This document shows positions 1-8,096 of a stretch of 26,364 nt of DNA, in pieces. The stretch spans positions 1-26,364 of the forward strand of contig DFGW01000013.1 in assembly GCA_002372465.1 (NCBI GenBank). Reading direction: 5' to 3'. The first letter of the stretch is position 1. Each line of letters starts with the position of its first letter. The stretch comes from Butyrivibrio sp. UBA3740 (GTDB lineage Bacteria; Bacillota; Clostridia; Lachnospirales; Lachnospiraceae). A program made the position numbers and the translations under genes. The notes beneath the pieces are model-generated. The model did not search any database, was not told the origin of the DNA, and was given only the letters and a program-made list of their open reading frames with translations.

Positions 1-1
1 G

Positions 2-526
2 GAATCATTTCTCAGGCGCTACGCCATAGAGAAGTTAGATAGGCTCTATACGGATTTGACCGATGGGAGAAGAAAATATATTGAGCCAATCATAAAGCCT
101 GATGAGGAATACATTGAATACTGGTACAAACAGTTCGGAGGCAAGGAAAATGGCTTCCGGGAAGACTTGATTTTCAAAACGGAAAGAGGCGAGATGGTCC
201 GGTCCAAGTCGGAGAAGATCATCGCAGATATGCTGCTAAATCGGGGAATACCTTATGTTTACGAGCCGTGCATCAGGTTGGACAACGGCAGGGAAGTCTT
301 TCCTGACTTCGCTGCCCTGAATGTAAGAAAAAGGAAAACAGTGCTATGGGAGCACCTGGGGCGTCTGGGAGATGAGTACTATGCCAGGAAGAATTCTCTG
401 AAGATTCTGGACTACGAGAGAGAAGGTTGCATAGAAGGCGATACTCTCATTACGACAAAAGAATCAGACAAAAAGCCTCTTGACGTAGAGCAGGTGGAAA
501 AGAAAATCCGGCTTTTCCTTATGTAG
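2..526 (+). CDS. PD-(D/E)XK-like nuclease-fold protein, 5'-truncated by window edge
   Basis: The reading frame is open from base 2, so the gene begins outside the window; the TTG at 56 is not a convincing start. The visible 174 residues have the look of a restriction-endonuclease-like fold. There is a conserved Glu in an SKSE motif (codon 212-214), an Asp in a PDF motif (305-307), and a WEH motif (Glu at 350-352, His at 353-355) followed by LGR and a Tyr/Lys-rich stretch. This E...PDF...WEH...K order is seen in uncharacterised Firmicute proteins related to PD-(D/E)XK nucleases. Substrate and role are unknown. It lies 85 bases upstream of the acyltransferase block and probably belongs to a different transcription unit. 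The family call rests on motif reading only. Confidence 0.6.
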   Translation, partial: ESFLRRYAIEKLDRLYTDLTDGRRKYIEPIIKPDEEYIEYWYKQFGGKENGFREDLIFKTERGEMVRSKSEKIIADMLLNRGIPYVYEPCIRLDNGREVFPDFAALNVRKRKTVLWEHLGRLGDEYYARKNSLKILDYEREGCIEGDTLITTKESDKKPLDVEQVEKKIRLFLM

Positions 527-611
527 CCCTGGCAATTGACTACATCGCCGAATATCTTCAAATATGATATCATTGACTGGTGGTTTATAAATCCGAAGAG
601 TTGGAGAGAGT
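527..611 (+). other. Short intergenic region before the first acyltransferase gene
   Basis: These 85 A/T-rich bases hold the GGAGAGAG ribosome binding site (603-610) of the next gene. A TTGACT (536-541) and a TATGAT (563-568) are present but 21 bases apart, too far for a standard sigma-A promoter. TATAAA at 586-591 has no good -35. The promoter of the first acyltransferase unit is therefore not resolved, and no terminator is seen after the nuclease-like gene. Confidence 0.4.
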
Positions 612-2219
612 ATGGTTTTCAATTCATATCTTTTCTTTTTAATATTTCTGCCGGTGTTCCTTTTGGGTTTCTTTATTCTTCGCAAAAGAACTGTTGGCGG
701 CACTAAAGGCTGGATCCTGTTAACATCCTTGTTGTTCTATTTGCCCTTTGGAGTGAAGAACTGTGCAGTTCTGGCGCTTAGCGTGTTGGTGAATGCAGTA
801 TTGGCATGGCGGCTTGATACGACGATGTTAAAGAACAGAGCAGTTTCCAAGGCACTTCTGGCATTTGCAATCATCGCCAATGTGGTAACACTACTGGCGT
901 TCAAATTCTCGGGATTCTTCTTCCCGATTGCAATCAGCTTTTATACCTTTAATCAGGTTTCATATCTTGTGGACCTTTACAGGGGTGAAGTGGATGAGTT
1001 CAACCTGCTTGATTACCTGTGCTATATTCTGTTCTTCCCTAAGATTCTCCAGGGGCCACTCGTGGGCTACGCGGATTTCAAGCGACAGCTTGATGCAGCA
1101 ATAACAGGCGGAATCATTGGCGCAGAGGACATTAAGATAACGCAGGAAAAGGACTGGAATACGAGTGACGTGCAAGGAGTTGCATCATCTGGAGGGACTG
1201 GGAATGCTAGCTTACATGATGTCTCCGGTACTCAAGTGGACTTTGAGCTTCTGCTTCGAGGGCTCTTGCTCTTTTCCATGGGCTTGTTCAAGAAGGTCAT
1301 CCTCGCAGATACCTTTGGCAAGGCCGTGGATTTTGGCTTTGGTGGTATCGCCACCCTTAGCAGTCTTGAAGCAATCCTTGTTGCAGTGTTCTACTCATTC
1401 CAGCTATACTTTGATTTCAGCGGATATTGCGACATGGCATCAGCCATCTGCATGATTATCGGATTTGAACTTCCGCTGAATTTTGACTCACCCTACAAGG
1501 CAGTAAACATCGTTGATTTTTGGAAGAGATGGCACATAACTCTGACCAGATTCTTTACAAAGTACGTATACATTCCGCTTGGCGGAAATCGTAAAGGCGC
1601 AGCAAGAATGTATCTGAACTTTATGATCGTATTCCTTTTGAGCGGTCTTTGGCACGGCAGTGGCTGGACCTTCATAATATGGGGCGCCATGCACGGAGTA
1701 CTTTACGTGGCGACGCGCTGGATAGATTACAGGGTTCATGATAACAAAGATAAAGCGAAAGCCATAAATACGAGTGACTTGACTAAGAATTCTCCAGGCA
1801 ATATGGCATATCAAAAGCTCCTTCATGCTCTGAAGGTGGTTCTTACTTTTGCCTACGTTACAATCGCCTGGGTATTCTTCCGCGCTAACACAGCGTCCGA
1901 CGCCCTCGCGCTTATCGTCCGAATGTTTGTTGGTGGTCGCAAACCGATCAATACCCACATTTCATCCTGCTTCCAGCTTGATGAGCTATGGTATGTGATC
2001 AAGGTTACTCCGATCATGAAGCTGCACTTCGCCTGGGATATATGCCTTTGGCTGTTTGTGATCGCATCATCAGTCATGATCCTTTTTGCGCCAACAGCCA
2101 TTAACTATTGCAAAAAGTGCACCATCGGAATTCGCACAACCCTGCTGACAGCACTGCTCCTGGTATGGAGCATCATTACCTTTGCAGGAGTCAGCACATT
2201 CCTATACATGAATTTTTAA
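612..2219 (+). CDS. MBOAT family O-acyltransferase (AlgI/DltB-like), copy 1
   Basis: This 535-residue polytopic membrane protein belongs to the membrane-bound O-acyltransferase family, which moves acyl groups across the membrane onto secreted polymers with an SGNH-type partner. Visible hallmarks are SFYTFNQVSYLVDLY near residue 107, FWKRWHITL near 302, a PLGGNRKG loop, and the active-site region SGLWHGSGW with invariant His at about residue 348, followed by GAMHG. The ATG at 612 has GGAGAGAG directly upstream. Two hydrophilic insertions are unusual: about residues 160-208 (rich in Gly, Ser, Thr, Asp) and about 372-400. The next gene is its likely SGNH partner, only 12 bases downstream. Acyl donor and target polymer cannot be read from the sequence; O-acetylation of a wall or exported polysaccharide is the usual role. 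Confidence 0.92.
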   Translation: MVFNSYLFFLIFLPVFLLGFFILRKRTVGGTKGWILLTSLLFYLPFGVKNCAVLALSVLVNAVLAWRLDTTMLKNRAVSKALLAFAIIANVVTLLAFKFSGFFFPIAISFYTFNQVSYLVDLYRGEVDEFNLLDYLCYILFFPKILQGPLVGYADFKRQLDAAITGGIIGAEDIKITQEKDWNTSDVQGVASSGGTGNASLHDVSGTQVDFELLLRGLLLFSMGLFKKVILADTFGKAVDFGFGGIATLSSLEAILVAVFYSFQLYFDFSGYCDMASAICMIIGFELPLNFDSPYKAVNIVDFWKRWHITLTRFFTKYVYIPLGGNRKGAARMYLNFMIVFLLSGLWHGSGWTFIIWGAMHGVLYVATRWIDYRVHDNKDKAKAINTSDLTKNSPGNMAYQKLLHALKVVLTFAYVTIAWVFFRANTASDALALIVRMFVGGRKPINTHISSCFQLDELWYVIKVTPIMKLHFAWDICLWLFVIASSVMILFAPTAINYCKKCTIGIRTTLLTALLLVWSIITFAGVSTFLYMNF

Positions 2220-2231
2220 ATATTGCGACAA

Positions 2232-3344
2232 ATGACCATGGAAAAAGAAATTAGTAAGACTGAACAACTAAATACCCGTCGATTCCTTCGACTCTTTATC
2301 CTGCTGCTTGCCCTGGTAACTCTGGCCCTTGCCATGATCGCAGCCCTCATCATCTACGTGGATCCCTTCTTCCACTACCATGAGCCAAGGAAGGGCTTTC
2401 CCTACCTGGTAGAGAATCAGCTTAGCCAGAACCCGGGTATGGCCCAGAACATGGACTACAACGGTTGCATTATCGGATCCTCGATGACTGTTAATTTCGA
2501 CACGGATGATTTCAAGGAGCTACTTGGCTACGACACGCTAAAGCTCAGCTACAGTGGCGCATACCCAAGGGATGACTACAACATTCTTTCCATTGTGTTC
2601 GACGAGAGTACCAGGGCCCGGGAAAAGCGCCCTATGGAAGCGGTGTTTTTTGCCATGGACATTCCAACAATGACGGCGGATACTGAGGAGACCAAGTACC
2701 CTCTGCCGGAGTATCTGTATGATGATAAATATCTCAACGACGTTAACTATGTCCTCAACAAAGACGTGCTGTTTCAGTACATACTAAAGCCCATGATCCA
2801 GGGCAAAGGATCCGATCTTTCGGAAATCTATTTCAGCTGGTGGACGCCGGATTATTACAATGAGGAATATGTGGTTCGCACCTATGAGGAGCCCGAGAAA
2901 TCAGATCAGACAATCGATACTAAACAAGTCCTAAATGCAACCCAGGAGAATCTTGAAAAGAACATTCTGCCCTTCGTAGAGCAGCATCCCGAAACGCAGT
3001 TTTATTTCTTTTACCCGCCTTATAGCATTCTGTACTGGCATAACCTGAAACAGGAGAATTTCTATGAGGCAGCTCTTGCCCAGTACAGCTACGTGACAGA
3101 CAGGCTCCTTGCCTACGACAACGTGCACCTTTTTTACTTCCAGAATATTCCGGAGGTGACGGACCTTAACAATTACGCGGATTATTCTCATTACAAGCCT
3201 GAGATCAACCGCTACATGGTTGAGTGCTTTGCAAGCGATACTCACCGGGTCACAAGCACAGATCAGATGGCAAAAGAGCTGTCGCAGATCCGGCAAAAAG
3301 TTGAAAATTATGACTTTGATGCCCTTTTGGACAAATATCGCTGA
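2232..3344 (+). CDS. Membrane-anchored SGNH-like acyltransferase partner (DltD/AlgJ-like), copy 1
   Basis: A 370-residue protein with one N-terminal membrane segment (about residues 18-42) and a large extracytoplasmic domain. The domain begins with IIGSSM, a G-S-S nucleophile block with Ser at about 84, and ends with an SGNH-type Asp-Tyr-Ser-His (Asp317, His320). This arrangement matches the accessory proteins that work beside MBOAT enzymes (DltD, AlgJ/AlgX, PatB type) and complete acyl transfer to polymer outside the cell. The start is uncertain: ATG at 2232 and ATG at 2238 are both possible and neither has a clear Shine-Dalgarno. The 12-base gap after the MBOAT stop suggests translational coupling. 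Exact substrate is unknown; I am confident of the class, less of the subfamily. Confidence 0.8.
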   Translation: MTMEKEISKTEQLNTRRFLRLFILLLALVTLALAMIAALIIYVDPFFHYHEPRKGFPYLVENQLSQNPGMAQNMDYNGCIIGSSMTVNFDTDDFKELLGYDTLKLSYSGAYPRDDYNILSIVFDESTRAREKRPMEAVFFAMDIPTMTADTEETKYPLPEYLYDDKYLNDVNYVLNKDVLFQYILKPMIQGKGSDLSEIYFSWWTPDYYNEEYVVRTYEEPEKSDQTIDTKQVLNATQENLEKNILPFVEQHPETQFYFFYPPYSILYWHNLKQENFYEAALAQYSYVTDRLLAYDNVHLFYFQNIPEVTDLNNYADYSHYKPEINRYMVECFASDTHRVTSTDQMAKELSQIRQKVENYDFDALLDKYR

Positions 3345-3403
3345 CTGGTGTTGACAGGCATGACCTCAGACATTCGGCGTTGCGACGGTGCAACCCCCTA
3401 AAC

Positions 3404-3432
3404 TTGAACCTGTCGCAAATCATAGCTATAAT
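3404..3432 (+). promoter_or_regulatory. Sigma-A-type promoter for the second acylation unit
   Basis: TTGAAC at 3404-3409 and a perfect TATAAT at 3427-3432 are separated by exactly 17 bases. The element lies in the 125-base gap between two genes and 37 bases before the ATG at 3470. This is the best canonical promoter in the window and separates the first MBOAT/SGNH pair from the genes that follow. Confidence 0.75.
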
Positions 3433-3469
3433 AAACTGATTTGAAAATTTGATTTGGGAGATGTTTCTG

Positions 3470-4459
3470 ATGAGTGAAAAACGTGACAATAGACGCATGA
3501 ACAGAGATGATAGAGAAGAAGCCCGGGAAATCCCTCGCTGGGTGTATTTCGCAGTCCTTGGAGTCATCCTTGCTGTGATTCTTTTTTCGATTTTTAAGCT
3601 CCTTCGCTGGAACATGGGAACGGCTGAAACAGAAGGCGTTGTGGAGGGAGACTTCGAGGTTGAAGTCCTGGACCAGATATTCCTGATGCCTGAAGACAAG
3701 AAGGCTCTTCACGAAGATGACGGGCAGGAGACGATTCTTTTCCTGGGTAATGACGTGCTGACCTACTACAGCGATGAGAACGGCTTCGTTCAGCAGGTGG
3801 AAAAGAACTACGCTGCGAACTGCATAAATGCCGGCTTCCCCGCTTCGACCGTGGCCTTGAAAAATGCCAATTACGATCCGGAATATGCGCTGGATGCCTT
3901 TAGTTTTTATAATGTTGCCAACAGCATTGTGAGCGGAGATTTTTCACAAATGGCTCAGGCTGCCAAGAGCTTTAACGATTACTGCTACGACAGCCACACC
4001 GAGGTGCTTCAGAATCTGGACATGAACACGGTTGATACTCTGGTCATCTTTTACGATGCCCAGGACTATATCAGTCTCAGGATCGGTATGAACCCTGATA
4101 ATGACTCTGATCCTGTGACTTATAGTGGAGCACTTAACGCAGGCATCAAGGCCTTACAGGAGAAGTATCCCTTTATCAGGATCGTGTGTATGTCATTCCC
4201 TATGTGCTATGCCTACGACAGCACAGGTGCCCTGGTTAGCGGCGACAGATATGATTTCGGAAACGGAAGGCTCACCACTTATCTGCAGTTTATGATTGAT
4301 ACGTCAGGAGCCACAGGCGTATCCTTCATCGATAATTACTACGGCACCATCCACGAGGACAACAGCTCAAACTGGATGCTGGACAACATTCATGTGAATG
4401 CCGATTGTAACGCGCATATGGCAAAGCATTTTATTGAGAAGATTTATCCGGAGAATTGA
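3470..4459 (+). CDS. Membrane-anchored SGNH-hydrolase-like protein lacking the GDS serine
   Basis: A 329-residue protein with a basic N-terminus, one membrane segment (about residues 24-46) and an extracytoplasmic SGNH-like domain. The block I nucleophile site reads FLGNDVL (Gly93-Asn94-Asp95) instead of G-D-S, while the C-terminal Asp-Asn-Ile-His (Asp305, His308) block is kept. The central region has a conserved YDAQDY stretch and a long loop. Start choice: GGGAG at 3456-3460 is 9 bases from ATG 3470 but abuts the upstream in-frame ATG 3461, so 3470 is preferred. It is first in a unit driven by the promoter at 3404-3432 and leads into the SMR-like pair. It may bind polymer or use a different nucleophile; activity cannot be assumed. 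Similar proteins are familiar to me from Lachnospiraceae acylation clusters. Confidence 0.7.
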   Translation: MSEKRDNRRMNRDDREEAREIPRWVYFAVLGVILAVILFSIFKLLRWNMGTAETEGVVEGDFEVEVLDQIFLMPEDKKALHEDDGQETILFLGNDVLTYYSDENGFVQQVEKNYAANCINAGFPASTVALKNANYDPEYALDAFSFYNVANSIVSGDFSQMAQAAKSFNDYCYDSHTEVLQNLDMNTVDTLVIFYDAQDYISLRIGMNPDNDSDPVTYSGALNAGIKALQEKYPFIRIVCMSFPMCYAYDSTGALVSGDRYDFGNGRLTTYLQFMIDTSGATGVSFIDNYYGTIHEDNSSNWMLDNIHVNADCNAHMAKHFIEKIYPEN

Positions 4460-4462
4460 TCT

Positions 4463-4879
4463 ATGAAAAAGAAACTGGGACTTGGTGATATTCTGCTGCT
4501 GGAAATCTCAGTGGTGGTTTACTCACTGTCAACTGTGGCGGGAAATCTCGCCGGGCAGAGTCCATTTCTGTCCAGAAACTATATAATATACTTTGGCCTG
4601 GAGTTTATTATCCTGGCTATCTATGCAGTTTTGTGGCAGCAGGTCATAAAGAGATTTCAGCTATCCATCGCATACTGCAATAAGTCTGTGACATTGCTGT
4701 GGTCCATGCTGTGGAATTTCATCATTTTCAGTCAGGGTATTACGCCGGGAAAAGTTGCAGGTGTACTGCTGGTTATGGCAGGAGTCATTGTCATGAACAT
4801 TGGCGGTCATGGCGACGAGGTGCAAGGCACCGGCAGTTCCGAAAACGTAGACAACGGAGGTGACGGACATGCTGAATAA
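4463..4879 (+). CDS. Small 4-TM SMR/EamA-half transporter, ArnE/ArnF-like subunit A
   Basis: A 138-residue hydrophobic protein with four predicted membrane segments (about residues 9-28, 38-58, 75-93 and 97-114). It ends in a hydrophilic Gly/Asp/Glu-rich tail of about 24 residues. The pattern GKVAGVLLVMAGVIVMNIGG near the end is typical of small multidrug resistance and EamA half-proteins, including the ArnE/ArnF pair that flips undecaprenyl-phosphate-linked aminoarabinose. Only three bases separate it from the upstream gene, and its 3' end overlaps the next small gene by 11 bases, so the two are very likely co-translated and act as a heterodimer. Lipid-linked sugar flipping is inferred from the family and from context, not shown by the sequence. 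Confidence 0.65.
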   Translation: MKKKLGLGDILLLEISVVVYSLSTVAGNLAGQSPFLSRNYIIYFGLEFIILAIYAVLWQQVIKRFQLSIAYCNKSVTLLWSMLWNFIIFSQGITPGKVAGVLLVMAGVIVMNIGGHGDEVQGTGSSENVDNGGDGHAE

Positions 4880-5213
4880 GTTCTTCATCTTCATGATTTT
4901 TGCTGAGCTCCTTGCCTCCACATCTCAGGTTCTTTTGAAAAAGAGTGCTCAGAAGAAATATTCGAATTTCATCCGCGAATATCTGAACTGGTTTGTTATC
5001 TGCGGATACGGACTTCTTGTGCTTTCCATGGTGGTTTCCATTTTCTGCTACGGAGGCCTTGGCTACATGGGCGTTGTAGTAATGGAGCCCATGTCCTATG
5101 TTCTGGTCATGATAATGTCCAGGATTTTCTTCAAGGAAAAAGTTACTCCTTCCAAGCTTGCCGGCATGGCGCTGATACTTGGAGGAATTATAGTATTCCA
5201 TACTCTGGGGTGA
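4869..5213 (+). CDS. Small 4-TM SMR/EamA-half transporter, ArnE/ArnF-like subunit B
   Basis: A 114-residue protein with four membrane segments and no soluble domain. It contains an early glutamate in the first helix (FAELLASTSQVLLKK), the position equivalent to the essential Glu14 of EmrE-type proteins. It ends with the SMR/EamA pattern KLAGMALILGGIIVFHTLG. The start is set by GGAGGTGA at 4855-4862, placed correctly for ATG 4869 rather than GTG 4860. The gene overlaps its partner by 11 bases. The paired-subunit layout is that of ArnE/ArnF and other heterodimeric SMR transporters. Located between acyltransferase genes, it may flip a lipid-linked sugar or another small precursor used for polymer decoration; the substrate is unknown. 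Confidence 0.65.
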   Translation: MLNKFFIFMIFAELLASTSQVLLKKSAQKKYSNFIREYLNWFVICGYGLLVLSMVVSIFCYGGLGYMGVVVMEPMSYVLVMIMSRIFFKEKVTPSKLAGMALILGGIIVFHTLG

Positions 5214-5273
5214 CGAACAGCTTCCAAATGTCGCGGCTTATAAGAAAAAGGTATCAGGGGGAGAACATACTAG

Positions 5274-6776
5274 ATGGTACTTCAGATAACTACGATAGCC
5301 TTTCTGACAGGCTTGATCATTTTGTTTCACATATGTCCAAAGGCCTTTCGCAAGTATTTACTGCTTCTGGCCAGTGTGGCATTCATTTATACGGAGGGTG
5401 GAGTAAGCGGCCTTGCAGTGCTTGCGCTTATCACTGTGGCGACCTGGCTTGTGGGGCTTTGCTATGGCGCTTTTGATGGCGGGAATCCTTCTCGCCGTGG
5501 AAGCAGATCCGGCAACCGGGCAATCACTGTGATCACAATTGCAGCTCTTGCCCTTATTCTTTTTGGCTGGAAATATATTCCCTGGCTCATGCAGCAGCTT
5601 GGCGCAGGAGCAGCAACTGCAGAAGCCGAAGAAGCTGCAGGTACCACAGGACTTTTCTCAGCCGCAATTCCCATCGGTCTTTCTTTTTACACTTTCCAGG
5701 CCATCAGCTATATTGCAGATCTTTACGCAGGTAAGATCAGGGCTGAAAAGAACTTTTTCAAATATGCACTGTACATGATGTGGTTCCCAAAATGGATGAG
5801 CGGACCTATTGAACGCGCAGGAGATTTCATCCACCAGATTGACAGCTGTGGCAGCACAAGGCTGTTAGACTTCGACAGATTTAAAAGAGCTGCATCCTAT
5901 CTTATCTGGGGCATGTTCATGAAGCTGGTAATTGCCGACAGGATAGGCACTGTAGTGGATGTAGTATTTGAGGATATCCCTTCCTATGGTTTTCTGACAC
6001 TGATGCTCGCTTCGCTCCTTTACACGATCCAGATCTACTGTGATTTCGCGGGCTATACCAACAGCATGATTGGTATCTCCACCATGTTTGGACTGGAACT
6101 TACCCAGAACTTCAAAACTCCCTACTTCTCGGAGTCTACCGTGGAATTCTGGCGCAGATGGCATATATCACTTAGTAATTTTCTCCGTGATTACGTCTAC
6201 ATTCCCCTTGGCGGTAATCGAAAGGGGGAAGGCAGAAAGATGCTGAACACCCTGGCGGTTTTCTTTGTCTGCGGAATGTGGCATGGCGCCGGCCTTAGCT
6301 TCATCGCATGGGGCCTTTTACACGGATTCTTCAATATCATTACCAACCTGATAAAGGACACCAAAGCGCGCTTCCTGGTAAAGGGCGTCTCCGGCAAGAT
6401 CATCACCTTCTGCCTGGTTTCCTTCGCCTGGATTTTCTTCAGGGCAGCTTCCATCAGTGAGGCGCTTACCTTTGTAAAGGGCATGATCCCCGGAATCAAC
6501 GCTCTTGCTCCCACGGCAGGTCTTGTGGCGCAGGAGTCGCAGATGCTTGGCATCTCCACTATGGAGTGGTGGATCGCCGGCCTTTCAATTCTTTTGCTGA
6601 CATTACTGGATCTTTATGCCAGTCAACAGAAATCCGTCCTGCCTGAACTTGTTTCAACCAAATGGGGGGACTATGGAAGAGGAATCTTTCTTGCACTTAT
6701 CCTTGTTGTGGTGCTGATCTTTGGAAAGTACGGCGCAGGAGAATCAATAAGAGCATTTGTTTACCAGAGCTTCTAA
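5274..6776 (+). CDS. MBOAT family O-acyltransferase (AlgI/DltB-like), copy 2
   Basis: A 500-residue membrane protein of the same family as the gene at 612. It has SFYTFQAISYIADLYAGKI, FWRRWHISL, the PLGGNRKG loop and the catalytic region CGMWHGAGLS with invariant His at about residue 337, then GLLHG. It lacks the long insertion seen in copy 1 but has an Ala/Glu-rich hydrophilic stretch at about residues 108-126. ATG 5274 is preceded by AGGGGGAGA about ten bases upstream; the ORF beginning at 5210 in another frame is not a gene. Another SGNH-type protein follows, so this is a second complete acyltransferase pair. Divergence from copy 1 suggests a different acyl group or target position rather than recent duplication. 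Confidence 0.92.
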   Translation: MVLQITTIAFLTGLIILFHICPKAFRKYLLLLASVAFIYTEGGVSGLAVLALITVATWLVGLCYGAFDGGNPSRRGSRSGNRAITVITIAALALILFGWKYIPWLMQQLGAGAATAEAEEAAGTTGLFSAAIPIGLSFYTFQAISYIADLYAGKIRAEKNFFKYALYMMWFPKWMSGPIERAGDFIHQIDSCGSTRLLDFDRFKRAASYLIWGMFMKLVIADRIGTVVDVVFEDIPSYGFLTLMLASLLYTIQIYCDFAGYTNSMIGISTMFGLELTQNFKTPYFSESTVEFWRRWHISLSNFLRDYVYIPLGGNRKGEGRKMLNTLAVFFVCGMWHGAGLSFIAWGLLHGFFNIITNLIKDTKARFLVKGVSGKIITFCLVSFAWIFFRAASISEALTFVKGMIPGINALAPTAGLVAQESQMLGISTMEWWIAGLSILLLTLLDLYASQQKSVLPELVSTKWGDYGRGIFLALILVVVLIFGKYGAGESIRAFVYQSF

Positions 6777-6834
6777 CTGAGTGTTTAAGTGCACTGACAG
6801 CTCTTTTGACCAAAAACAGTATGAGGAAAATGAC

Positions 6835-7920
6835 ATGAGGAAATTACGACCATTGATAGCGACAGCGCTTAGTGTTGCAATAGTTCTTTTAACAGTTGGC
6901 TTTACAAGCCCTATGCTGAGGGAGGATACCGTTCATGGTGTCAAGCAGTGTATCGGGCTTTATGAGCAGCCCACCAATTCCATAGATGTTCTGATGATTG
7001 GTTCAAGCCACGTTCACTATGGCATCAACACAGCAAAGCTTTGGGAGGACTATGGCATTGCTGCTTATGACATGTCATCTGCAGAGCAGACCATGTGGAC
7101 TTCGTATCACTATCTGATCGAGGCCTGCAAGACACAAAAGCCCAAGATTGTTGTCCTTGATTTCTTTGCAACTGCGGCCTTTCAGGAGGACCACAAGTTC
7201 AAATATCACTATCTGGCAGATTCCCTGAACGGCCTTAAATTCTCCAAGAATAAATATGATCTGATGAAAGTGTCTTTTGACGGGAAAAAAGAGCTTTGGA
7301 ACAAATTCTTCCCGGCTTATTTCGGGTATCATGACAGGTATGATTCTCTGACTGAGCAGGACTTTTATGATGCATCCTATGACTACACGAATTTCAAGGG
7401 CTTTACACCTTACTTCGAGCAGTCGCCAACGCCCTGGCCTGAGATCAGCACCACTGACCAGAAGGAGCCTCAGGAGAAGGCAGTGATTTATCTGAAAAAA
7501 CTCATCGACTACACCAGGGATAACGGGATTCAGCTTTATATTACCATTGTGCCCTATCAGCTGAATGCGCAGCAGACCATGGATGCGGTTCAGGAGGAGG
7601 ATAAGTATTACAACTGGCTTGAGGCCTACATAAACGAGCTTCAGATGGCAGGCTATGATAACCTTTACTTCGACTATACCTTCAGGCATATCGGGGATAT
7701 AGGCATGGACTTTGAGGGAGGTACAGATTTCTACGACGAGGGGCATCTGAACTATTACGGAAGCTGCACTTTCACCAGATATCTGGCTGAGGATCTGCGT
7801 AGCCGATATGGCGAAGACCTGTGTCCCGACCACCGTGGGGATGATTTTTACAGCTCCTGGGACAAGCATGTTGAGGAAATACGTGCTACTGTAGCTGAGA
7901 ACGGTTACGAGTGGCGATAA
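6835..7920 (+). CDS. Membrane-anchored SGNH-like acyltransferase partner (DltD/AlgJ-like), copy 2
   Basis: A 361-residue protein with an N-terminal membrane segment (about residues 7-24). Its extracytoplasmic SGNH-like domain starts at VLMIGSSHVHYGIN (Gly56-Ser57-Ser58) and ends with Asp-Glu-Gly-His (Asp301, His304). Both catalytic blocks are intact, unlike the protein at 3470. ATG 6835 is chosen over the in-frame GTG at 6781 because a GAGGAA ribosome binding site precedes it and the membrane segment then falls at the N-terminus. It is the partner expected for MBOAT copy 2, which ends 58 bases upstream. It is the last gene of its unit; a strong terminator begins 8 bases after the stop codon. 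The acyl group is not predictable. Confidence 0.8.
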   Translation: MRKLRPLIATALSVAIVLLTVGFTSPMLREDTVHGVKQCIGLYEQPTNSIDVLMIGSSHVHYGINTAKLWEDYGIAAYDMSSAEQTMWTSYHYLIEACKTQKPKIVVLDFFATAAFQEDHKFKYHYLADSLNGLKFSKNKYDLMKVSFDGKKELWNKFFPAYFGYHDRYDSLTEQDFYDASYDYTNFKGFTPYFEQSPTPWPEISTTDQKEPQEKAVIYLKKLIDYTRDNGIQLYITIVPYQLNAQQTMDAVQEEDKYYNWLEAYINELQMAGYDNLYFDYTFRHIGDIGMDFEGGTDFYDEGHLNYYGSCTFTRYLAEDLRSRYGEDLCPDHRGDDFYSSWDKHVEEIRATVAENGYEWR

Positions 7921-7927
7921 GATGGAC

Positions 7928-7960
7928 AGGCGACAGCGCAGGAGTGCTGTCGCCTTTTTT
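7928..7960 (+). terminator. Strong rho-independent terminator closing the acylation block
   Basis: AGGCGACAGC (7928-7937) pairs perfectly with GCTGTCGCCT (7946-7955). The stem can extend inward by a G-T and a C-G pair around an AGGA loop. A run of six T residues (7955-7960) follows immediately. It lies just after the last SGNH gene and before the promoter region of the muramidase gene. Confidence 0.92.
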
Positions 7961-7998
7961 GGTGATCTTTTGCCATTTCAGCCGGAAGAAACGTTTGG

Positions 7999-8027
7999 TT
8001 GCCTTGACCTATCAATGATGGTACAAT
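7999..8027 (+). promoter_or_regulatory. Putative promoter of the muramidase unit
   Basis: TACAAT at 8022-8027 is preceded by TGG, forming an extended -10 (TGn). A moderate -35, TTGCCT, lies at 7999-8004 with 17-base spacing. A better-looking TTGACC at 8004-8009 is only 12 bases from the -10 and so is unlikely to be the functional -35. The start of transcription would be near 8034, giving a leader of about 60 bases. Confidence 0.5.
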
Positions 8028-8044
8028 TTGGAAGATAAGATATT

Positions 8045-8066
8045 GTGGTGGGAGTATGTCCACCAC
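8045..8066 (+). promoter_or_regulatory. Leader hairpin ahead of the muramidase gene
   Basis: GTGGTGG (8045-8051) and CCACCAC (8060-8066) are perfectly complementary, with an 8-base loop and a possible extra G-T pair. The hairpin falls in the 5' leader of the predicted transcript, about 30 bases before the ATG. No T-run follows, so it is not a terminator. It may be an operator-like inverted repeat or an RNA leader structure. Confidence 0.4.
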
Positions 8067-8096
8067 TATATATTGATTTGCTTTTGGGGAGACAGT

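Noticed and set aside
536..568. TTGACT...TATGAT as promoter of the first MBOAT gene
   Set aside because: The spacing is 21 bases, too long for a standard sigma-A promoter; kept only as a remark.
3351..3356. Perfect TTGACA as a -35 box
   Set aside because: No acceptable -10 is found 16-18 bases downstream.
3379..3394. GTTGC/GCAAC hairpin as terminator of the first acylation unit
   Set aside because: The stem is only five pairs and no T-run follows, so it does not support intrinsic termination.
5210..5476. 88-residue ORF overlapping the SMR-like gene stop and the second MBOAT
   Set aside because: It overlaps a strongly supported MBOAT start in another frame and has no recognisable product.
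7075..7869. 264-residue ORF on the minus strand
   Set aside because: It lies entirely antisense to the SGNH gene at 6835, which has intact motifs and a ribosome binding site; the minus ORF shows no recognisable domain and no start signal.
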